From Clostridia bacterium (GTDB lineage Bacteria; Bacillota; Clostridia; Oscillospirales; CAG-272), in the NCBI GenBank assembly GCA_017960705.1, contig JAGCYR010000188.1, positions 1 through 5,307 on the forward strand: DNA of 5,307 nucleotides, given 5' to 3'. The translations under genes were made by a program, and so were the position numbers. Shown here piece by piece: positions 1-3,898 of the stretch (its first letter is position 1; every line of letters begins with the position of its first letter). Under the pieces are notes generated by a model that saw only the letters and a program-made list of their open reading frames with translations, searched no databases and was not told the DNA's origin.

Positions 1-23
1 CGGGTGCGGAACAGTTCGAGGAC

Positions 24-587
24 CTATGCGGTGACCGATCGGGCGTTCGGTTCCCATTCACGCGCCGGGGTCTTTTCCTCGGTTTTAGCGGTCTCCTTCG
101 CGCGGTCGAGCGCGGTCGGGTAGAGCGGCTTTGCGTGCAGCCACCGGAGCACCGCGGTCGCCCAATCAAGGTCGCGGGTGTAGCGCATCACTTTGGCGCG
201 CGATACTTCCCGCGTCCACTGGGGATGGTAGAAGTAGCCGTCGGCGGGATCCTGCTTCGATTGGTAGAAGCGGATCATTTTTTCGGTGATCTCGGGACCG
301 AGATAGGCGGCGAGATCCTCGTTCGGATCGAAGGGGCGGAGCCGCTGCACGATCTGGAGCGTGCTCTCCATATCGGGAAGGAATCCCTCGTTGTCCCGCG
401 CGGAGTTGGCATAGTAGAAGCCGCCGAGGTCGGGGTCGTAGAGCGACGCCCACCAGCGGATCAGTTTTTCGGGGGCGTAGAACGTGCGGTAAAAGTCGCG
501 CACCGCCTCCCTCGTCGCGGGGTCTGCGATCACGTCGAACCGCCTGTCCCATTCGGCTTCCCTGTCTTGATACTCTCTCTCCGTCAC
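24..587 (-). CDS. Uncharacterised protein, probably the N-terminal part of a larger gene ending at an in-frame TAG
   Basis: I cannot assign a function. The 187-residue product is soluble, with no signal peptide or membrane segment. It is rich in aromatic residues, including RWWASLYDPDLGGFYYAN (about 44-61), DNEGFLPDMEST (65-76), DGYFYHPQW (116-124) and YTRDLDWATAVLRWL (136-150). The aromatic/Gly-rich pattern recalls alpha/alpha-toroid enzymes (inference). Start is GTG at 585-587, chosen because AAGGAGG lies 8 nt upstream (596-602). A promoter at 665-693 gives a leader of about 70 nt. The stop is TAG (24-26). Beyond it the same frame remains open for the 7 codons left in the window (VLELFRT), and SVTA-x-VLELFRT reads like a continuous helix, so the ORF may be broken or read through. 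From memory, related proteins seem longer, but I cannot verify this. The two other complete genes here end in TGA. That the ORF is expressed is fairly sure; its true C-terminus is not. Confidence 0.7.
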   Translation of the reverse strand: MTEREYQDREAEWDRRFDVIADPATREAVRDFYRTFYAPEKLIRWWASLYDPDLGGFYYANSARDNEGFLPDMESTLQIVQRLRPFDPNEDLAAYLGPEITEKMIRFYQSKQDPADGYFYHPQWTREVSRAKVMRYTRDLDWATAVLRWLHAKPLYPTALDRAKETAKTEEKTPAREWEPNARSVTA

Positions 588-664
588 GCGAAGCTCCTCC
601 TTGCCGTTCGACCGGAATGTGTCTCCCTCTTCAAAAAAGACCGGGGCGGCGTTCCGTCTTCTCT

Positions 665-693
665 ATTATAATACAGAACGCTCCATATTACAA
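665..693 (-). promoter_or_regulatory. Sigma-A-type promoter for the 24-587 gene
   Basis: Read on the minus strand, the -35 is TTGTAA (688-693; 4 of 6 match TTGACA), the spacer is 17 bp and the -10 is a perfect TATAAT (665-670). Transcription would start near 658, leaving about 70 nt before the GTG start. No clear hairpin regulator was seen in that leader. Confidence 0.65.
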
Positions 694-831
694 TAGCCGA
701 ATTTGCCCGCCGCTTGCGCGATTTTGACCACGGAAAGCGACGGCGCACGGTTTTCCCCGTTGATTGCAGCAAAACCGACGGCTCCCCGCGCCGATAAACG
801 GCGCAATTCCAAAACATTTTTGAAAAACATC

Positions 832-860
832 TTGACAATTCCCGCCGCGTCTGCTATAAT
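832..860 (+). promoter_or_regulatory. Consensus sigma-A promoter of the tRNA-Tyr gene
   Basis: TTGACA at 832-837 and TATAAT at 855-860 are both perfect matches, separated by the optimal 17 bp. An A-rich stretch (about 811-830) just upstream could act as an UP element. Expected start is near 867, about 25 nt before the mature tRNA 5' end at 892. This strength is normal for a stable-RNA gene. Confidence 0.9.
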
Positions 861-891
861 CCTATTGTTCCGATGGGAACCAACCGAATAC

Positions 892-976
892 GGGGGAATT
901 CCCGAGTGGCCAAAGGGGGCAGACTGTAAATCTGTTGTCTCTGACTTCGGTGGTCCGAATCCACCTTCCCCCACCA
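892..976 (+). tRNA. tRNA-Tyr (anticodon GUA), class II with encoded CCA
   Basis: All cloverleaf parts can be placed. The acceptor stem is GGGGGAA (892-898) with TTCCCCC (966-972), the discriminator is A973 and CCA is encoded at 974-976. The D-arm begins CCCGAGTGGCCAAAGGG (901-917). The anticodon stem is 919-923 with 931-935, closing the loop CTGTAAA with anticodon GTA at 926-928. A 13-nt variable arm (936-948) has a GTC-TCT-GAC stem. The T-stem is GGTGG/CCACC (949-953/961-965). D-arm, anticodon arm and variable arm closely resemble known bacterial tRNA-Tyr. One oddity: the T-loop reads TCCGAAT, so position 55, normally U (pseudouridine), is C. The gene decodes UAU/UAC, stands alone behind its own promoter, and is followed at once by a 19-bp inverted repeat that includes its CCA end. 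Confidence 0.95.
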
Positions 977-1017
977 ACAAGAGCGGCATCCGCAAGGGTG
1001 CCGCTCTTGTTGGTGGG
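970..1017 (+). terminator. Long terminator-like hairpin overlapping the tRNA-Tyr 3' end
   Basis: A perfect 19-bp inverted repeat pairs 970-988 with 999-1017 around a 10-nt loop. The inner part (GAGCGGCA/TGCCGCTC) is GC-rich and is flanked by AACAA on the left and TTGTT on the right, which is the layout of an intrinsic terminator with a weak U-tract, and it works in both directions. The outer part includes tRNA positions 970-976, so in the precursor this hairpin competes with the acceptor stem. Termination is inference; the inverted repeat is directly visible. Confidence 0.6.
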
Positions 1018-1095
1018 CTCAGTCGTATTCGGACCACCCGAGTTTCCGTTGCGGAGCGGCGGAAACTCCAAGTCTCTCGCCATCCGAAAAAGATC

Positions 1096-1172
1096 TCCTT
1101 TCCTCATATTCGGGCGAGAGACGGTGGTAGCGCCGCCTGCGGCGCGTCCGAATCCGACCTTCGGTATCTTTT
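1096..1172. repeat. Intergenic direct repeat, copy A
   Basis: Shares with 1324-1409 the ordered blocks TTCGGGCGAGAGAC (1109-1122), GTGGTAGC (1124-1131), a GC hairpin, CCGAATCC (1148-1155) and GGTATCTTT (1163-1171). By eye the 45-nt core is about 80-85% identical. Its start GGCGAGAGAC pairs with GTCTCTCGCC at 1072-1081, and its CCGACCTTCGG pairs with 1192-1202. The segment GTCCGAATCC...ACCTTC resembles the tRNA-Tyr T-arm and following bases. No transposase or target-site duplication was identified. Confidence 0.7.
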
Positions 1173-1233
1173 CGTAGTTCGCATTCGCCGCCCGAAGGTC
1201 GGGGAGTTTACTCACCAGACGCAGGGCGTGCGA

Positions 1234-1258
1234 ATATTCGGGGCGCCGCCCCGAATAT
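1234..1258. repeat. Perfect 11-bp stem-loop with 3-nt loop
   Basis: ATATTCGGGGC (1234-1244) pairs exactly with GCCCCGAATAT (1248-1258) around loop GCC. It has no T-run on either side, so a simple terminator is unlikely. Its left end belongs to the 11-mer CGAATATTCGG (1231-1241), which also occurs at 3702-3712. Confidence 0.75.
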
Positions 1259-1323
1259 CCACCGGGGGCAGGCACCCCCCCTTGCTCTGCTCAGCGTTTG
1301 GTCTCTTTTCTCCACCTTGTGCC

Positions 1324-1409
1324 GTCCTTCCTTTTTTCGGGCGAGAGACTGTGGTAGCCCCCGCTCGCGGCGTGCCGAATCCCCTATGCTCCACTCCGTT
1401 GGTATCTTT
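1324..1409. repeat. Intergenic direct repeat, copy B
   Basis: Diverged copy of 1096-1172. It has TTCGGGCGAGAGAC (1336-1349), GTGGTAGC (1351-1358), a degraded GC hairpin (1361-1370), CCGAATCC (1375-1382) and GGTATCTTT (1401-1409). The gap before the last block is about 14 nt longer than in copy A. Same orientation as copy A. Confidence 0.65.
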
Positions 1410-1513
1410 AATCATTCCTTTTTAAAGTTACAAAACGGGTTCGTTTTTGTTTTTCGTTCTTCGGCGGTTTGCGGCGGATCCGCGCGGTCGGGTTACGGGG
1501 GGAGAAAAGACGG

Positions 1514-2338
1514 TCAGAGGGGGTAGTCGATCGGTTGGCGTTTGCGGTATACGGCGTAGCGGGTGAAGCCGAGCGCGGAGAGCCGCTTTCGGGCTTCCTC
1601 AAAGCCGGCGCCGACCCGTCCGGCTGCGTGCGCGTCGCTTCCGAACGTGATCCGCTTTCCGCCGAGATCGCGGTAGAGCGAGAGGATCGGTTCGTCGGGC
1701 ATCATCATTCCGCCCGGCGCGGTGTCCGAGAGCCCCGAGGTGTTGACTTCAAGCGACCGTCCGCTCCGGATCACGGCGGAGAGGATCGCGGCGATCGCGT
1801 CGCGGTGGCGGACGAGGTCGACCCTCCGGCGGTACTTTCCGACGAGGTAGCGAAGCGGGCAGGTCAGGTGGGCGAGGACGTCGAAATCATTCTTTTCCGT
1901 CATCGTCGACACGAGCGACAGATAGTGCGCAAACAGCCCATCGATCTCTCCGTCGCTCCAACTCTCCCCGAAATCACAGCGCGAGTAGGCGTCGTTCAGT
2001 TTCCCGAACGACAGACAATGGACCGACCCGATCACGAGATCGTAGTCGGAAAGCGAGAGGATCGCCCGCCCGCCGTCCGGGTCGGAGAAATAATCCCCGA
2101 TCTCCACCCCGCGCGCGACCGACAGGTCGGGATAGCGGTCCTGCGCTTCGTCCGCCTCCAGGACCGAGCGGGCGATCCTCTCGCGCGTTTCGGCGGGATC
2201 GACCCCGAACAGATCGGCGTGGTCGGTGATCGCGACGCCCGAAAGCCCCCGCGCCCGCGCGGCGCGGCAGATCGCGTCGAGGCTTTCCCTCGAATCGTGC
2301 GAACAATGCGTGTGCAGATGCTGGTCGTATGCGATCAT
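1514..2338 (-). CDS. PHP-domain phosphoesterase, histidinol-phosphatase (HisJ/HisK) family
   Basis: A 274-residue single-domain PHP protein, the usual size for PHP-type histidinol-phosphatases, which hydrolyse L-histidinol phosphate with a cluster of three metal ions. All expected metal-ligand motifs are present in order: HLHTHCSHD (H7, H9, D15), ITDH (H40), RGVEIG (E79), GSVH (H107), VLAHLT (H157) and GSDAH (D235, H237). No signal peptide, so cytoplasmic. Start is ATG; the best upstream RBS is AAGGGGG about 11 nt away, part of which can pair with a nearby CCCC, so translation may be modest. It lies 39 bp after the esterase gene on the same strand and probably shares its transcript. No his genes are nearby, so the substrate could be another phosphate ester. 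Catalytic family is confident; histidinol phosphate as substrate is inference. Confidence 0.88.
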   Translation of the reverse strand: MIAYDQHLHTHCSHDSRESLDAICRAARARGLSGVAITDHADLFGVDPAETRERIARSVLEADEAQDRYPDLSVARGVEIGDYFSDPDGGRAILSLSDYDLVIGSVHCLSFGKLNDAYSRCDFGESWSDGEIDGLFAHYLSLVSTMTEKNDFDVLAHLTCPLRYLVGKYRRRVDLVRHRDAIAAILSAVIRSGRSLEVNTSGLSDTAPGGMMMPDEPILSLYRDLGGKRITFGSDAHAAGRVGAGFEEARKRLSALGFTRYAVYRKRQPIDYPL

Positions 2339-2377
2339 ACGGGGTCTTTCCCCCTTTCTTTCAAGAGAAGGCGCCGA

Positions 2378-3541
2378 TCATTTCCCGTCCGGGGCAAAAA
2401 ACGCCTTACCCACGTTATAACCGATCTCAAACTGATCCGCCTGGTTCCAATGATACTGATCCGATCCGAGCCCGTCGGTGTTCACCTTGCCGGTATTCGC
2501 ATCGTATCTCGAGATCGCGTATTGAGAATTGTCCACAACGCGGCAGTTCGTTACGACGTTCGGAAGCCTTTTCTGCATCGCGATAAACTCCAGGTTGACG
2601 CTTTCCGCTCTCGGATATTCCAGGTTCTGCGTCTGCGAGATCGTGCCGACGACGATCGGCATTTCGGCGGCTCCCCGATCGTCTCCCCCCGTCATCCCCT
2701 GCAGGATATTCGCAACGTCGCGGCGGATATCGGATGCGAAATACGGAAACGCCACCGCGTATTCATCCGGCTCGTTGCGGTCGTTTTCGCCCTGCATCCA
2801 GTAAAGTCCCTTGATATTGACGTTGGTATATCCGATGGAACGCAGAGAGAACAAGCGATCTTTGATCACCTCTAAAAACTCGCGATAGAGCGCCCCGGTC
2901 ATACTCGCCTTGTATTCCCCGTATCGGAAGCCCAGTTTCTCCAGGGCGTAGGAAGGCGGTACCCACGTGCCGTACTTGTTGCTGGGACCCGTGGAATCGG
3001 TCACCTTGGTAAGAAGACTCGTCCCGCCGTGACCGTATTTGATAATCCCGGCGGTTTTGCCGCTCGTTTCGTTGTAAACTTCGGCAAGCGCTTTTGCCAT
3101 ACCGGCTTCCGGTCCCATCTTTCCGCCGACCCCGAGCCCCAGTCTCGTCTTACACCACGCGAAATCCTGACTGTCGTAAGAGTCCGCCGTATCCCAACGG
3201 ACTTTACCCGCGAAAAGAACGTTCGGGAAACCGGTTTTGAGTTCGGGGGCAAATTCGTACGCCGCGGCTTTGTCCACGACGGTCGAGAATCCGACGGCGT
3301 TTGACTGTCCCGCGACAAGATAAATGTCGATCACGTTTTCCTCGCTGTAAAAAAGTGTTTTCGTTTTGCCTTCGTCGTCCGGCGCCGACGTGGGCTCCGG
3401 GACTTTGCTCTCTTCCGTTTGCGGTTGGGTCTGCTGCTCGGTCTGCCGTTCGGTCTGCTGCTCTTCCGGTCCCCTCGCCGTGCAGGAAACGAGTGCAAGC
3501 AACGAGAACGCCGCGAGCAACGCCGCAAGTGTCCGTTTCAT
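2378..3541 (-). CDS. Exported SGNH/SASA-type carbohydrate esterase lipoprotein (sialate O-acetylesterase-like)
   Basis: A 387-residue lipoprotein. MKR plus a hydrophobic stretch ends in lipobox LVSC, with the lipidated Cys at 20. A Q/T/E-rich linker (about 25-60) then tethers the catalytic domain (about 70-387). Motifs fit the SASA/carbohydrate esterase family 6 group: YLVAGQSNAVG (nucleophile S80), KMGPEAGMAKAL (141-152), IKYGHGGTS (about 167-175), WMQGEND (248-254; the Q-G-E block) and SDQYHWN (D361 and H364, the likely catalytic pair). These enzymes remove O-acetyl groups from sugars such as sialic acid or xylan; the substrate is not readable here. It should act on the outer face of the membrane. 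ATG start is supported by AAAGGAG 7 nt upstream and a promoter at 3585-3613. First gene of a likely operon with the PHP gene. Family call is firm; exact specificity is unknown. Confidence 0.85.
   Translation of the reverse strand: MKRTLAALLAAFSLLALVSCTARGPEEQQTERQTEQQTQPQTEESKVPEPTSAPDDEGKTKTLFYSEENVIDIYLVAGQSNAVGFSTVVDKAAAYEFAPELKTGFPNVLFAGKVRWDTADSYDSQDFAWCKTRLGLGVGGKMGPEAGMAKALAEVYNETSGKTAGIIKYGHGGTSLLTKVTDSTGPSNKYGTWVPPSYALEKLGFRYGEYKASMTGALYREFLEVIKDRLFSLRSIGYTNVNIKGLYWMQGENDRNEPDEYAVAFPYFASDIRRDVANILQGMTGGDDRGAAEMPIVVGTISQTQNLEYPRAESVNLEFIAMQKRLPNVVTNCRVVDNSQYAISRYDANTGKVNTDGLGSDQYHWNQADQFEIGYNVGKAFFAPDGK
3428..3463 (-). repeat. 12-bp tandem repeat in the lipoprotein linker
   Basis: Three in-register 12-bp units (3428-3439, 3440-3451, 3452-3463) encode EQQT-ERQT-EQQT. 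The outer two are identical, and the middle one differs at two bases. A fourth, more diverged unit (3416-3427) encodes QPQT. The period preserves reading frame, so slippage would change linker length without breaking the enzyme. Confidence 0.85.
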
Positions 3542-3584
3542 CGTCCTTCTCCTTTCGACGACCGTTTTTCCGCGTCTTGCTTAC

Positions 3585-3613
3585 AGTATAGCGTTTTTTT
3601 CGCACGATTTCAA
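3585..3613 (-). promoter_or_regulatory. Sigma-A-type promoter for the esterase-PHP operon
   Basis: On the minus strand, TTGAAA (-35, 3608-3613; 5 of 6) and TATACT (-10, 3585-3590; 5 of 6) are separated by 17 bp. Start would be near 3578, giving a leader of about 37 nt to the ATG. A strongly A/T-rich tract (3614-3645) upstream may serve as an UP element. An imperfect inverted repeat, GCAC...GTGC (3602-3625), covers the -35 and could be an operator. Confidence 0.7.
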
Positions 3614-3650
3614 TAAAATTTGTGCTCGATTGTATTAATTTTTTGTCGCG

Positions 3651-3696
3651 AAAAAAGGGGCGCCCCCGTCCGGGCGCGAAGCGCGAGACGGGGGGC
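3651..3696 (-). terminator. Terminator-like GC hairpin with T-run, minus strand
   Basis: Read on the minus strand, an 8-bp stem (3687-3694 with 3663-3670) carries an inner GCGC-GAA-GCGC hairpin (3674-3684) and is followed by CGCCCC and then six T (3656-3651). A tighter alternative is GGGG-GCG-CCCC directly before the T-run. There is no intact minus-strand gene upstream of it, only the remnant ending at 3742, which is what a terminator for that lost gene would look like. Confidence 0.5.
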
Positions 3697-3709
3697 GGTT
3701 TCGAATATT

Positions 3710-3729
3710 CGGCGTTTCCCGCCGTTTTT
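3710..3729 (+). terminator. Small hairpin followed by T5, plus strand
   Basis: CGGCG (3710-3714) pairs with CGCCG (3720-3724) around TTTCC, followed by TTTTT (3725-3729). The shape fits a weak intrinsic terminator, but the stem is only 5 bp and no plus-strand gene precedes it. It might block antisense transcription coming from the esterase side. Confidence 0.25.
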
Positions 3730-3741
3730 CGGAGCGCAGGA

Positions 3742-3840
3742 TCAGGCAAGCGGGGCGAGCGCGGCGACGGCGTCGAAGCCCGAGACGCAGGAGGCGTGTT
3801 CCTTGACGTACGAGAGGGTCGCTCCCCCTCTCTTGAATTC
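3742..3840 (-). pseudogene. Possible C-terminal remnant of a lost minus-strand gene
   Basis: A frame ending in TGA (3742-3744) encodes a protein-like tail containing VKEHASCVSGFDAVAA and finishing LAPLA. Of the 26 codons before the stop, 24 end in G or C, matching the codon habit of the real genes here. The frame is open farther upstream but has no start codon with RBS, and protein-like sequence fades where the promoter of the plus-strand gene begins (about 3833). A terminator-like hairpin follows on the same strand (3651-3696). I read this as the 3' end of a gene whose body was deleted. I do not recognise the parent family. Chance coding-like composition in a GC-rich spacer is the alternative. 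Confidence 0.4.
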
Positions 3841-3861
3841 CCCCTCAATCTGTGATATAAT
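3833..3861 (+). promoter_or_regulatory. Sigma-A promoter with extended -10 for the DUF2156-GNAT gene
   Basis: TTGAAT (-35, 3833-3838), a 17-bp spacer and TATAAT (-10, 3856-3861), with TG at 3853-3854 giving the extended -10 form TGnTATAAT. Start would be near 3868, about 31 nt before the ATG at 3899. The AT-rich stretch 3855-3900 fits an open-complex and leader region. Confidence 0.75.
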
Positions 3862-3898
3862 GTTAAAAACTCCAAAAGAAAATATAAAAGGAAACTAT

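Larger units (their letters stand above)
1018..1513. other. Gene-free, hairpin-dense region between tRNA-Tyr and the PHP gene
   Basis: No reading frame here has a credible start with RBS and a protein-like composition. Long frames do cross it, but they run through the tRNA and repeats and look non-coding. Visible structure: stem 1040-1048/1060-1068 (9 bp); stem 1072-1081/1113-1122 (10 bp, extendable by CGAA/TTCG after a 3-nt bulge); stem 1130-1135/1140-1145; stem 1154-1164/1192-1202 (11 bp); stem 1234-1244/1248-1258 (11 bp); and GGGGG/CCCCC at 1264-1280. Two diverged direct repeats lie inside. From about 1410 to 1513 it becomes plainer, with an AT/T-rich stretch, a GCGGATCCGC palindrome (1474-1483) and no convincing intrinsic terminator for the minus-strand PHP gene. 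It separates two convergent transcription units. Confidence 0.7.

Noticed and set aside
748..804. Inverted repeats CGGTTTT/AAAACCG (748-777) and GCGCCG/CGGCGC (788-804) as terminators or regulators
   Set aside because: Short stems without an adjacent T-run and with no plus-strand gene upstream. Likely chance in GC-rich spacer.
892..976. tRNA-Tyr as an amber suppressor explaining the TAG at 24-26
   Set aside because: The anticodon is plainly GTA (926-928), not CTA, so it decodes normal tyrosine codons.
862..1275. Minus-strand frames antisense to the tRNA and repeats, with recurring ATTVSRP peptides
   Set aside because: The peptide repetition simply reflects the DNA direct repeats at 1096-1172 and 1324-1409. 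No RBS or known fold was seen.
1072..1409. CRISPR array
   Set aside because: Only two diverged repeat units with unequal internal spacing and no uniform spacers. No cas genes nearby.
1018..1410. Known structured RNAs (RNase P, SRP RNA, 6S, tmRNA)
   Set aside because: No recognisable conserved core of these RNAs was found on either strand by eye. A covariance-model search would settle it.
703..1425. Long plus-strand reading frame through the promoter, tRNA-Tyr and repeats
   Set aside because: It reads through a confident tRNA gene and several hairpins, has no good RBS, and its composition is not protein-like.
1474..1483. GCGGATCCGC palindrome as terminator of the PHP gene
   Set aside because: A perfect palindrome, but there is no loop or T-run on the minus strand after it.
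1469..2875. 468-codon plus-strand frame opposite the PHP and esterase genes
   Set aside because: Arg/Val/Asp-rich shadow of two confidently identified minus-strand genes. No domain motif and no RBS.
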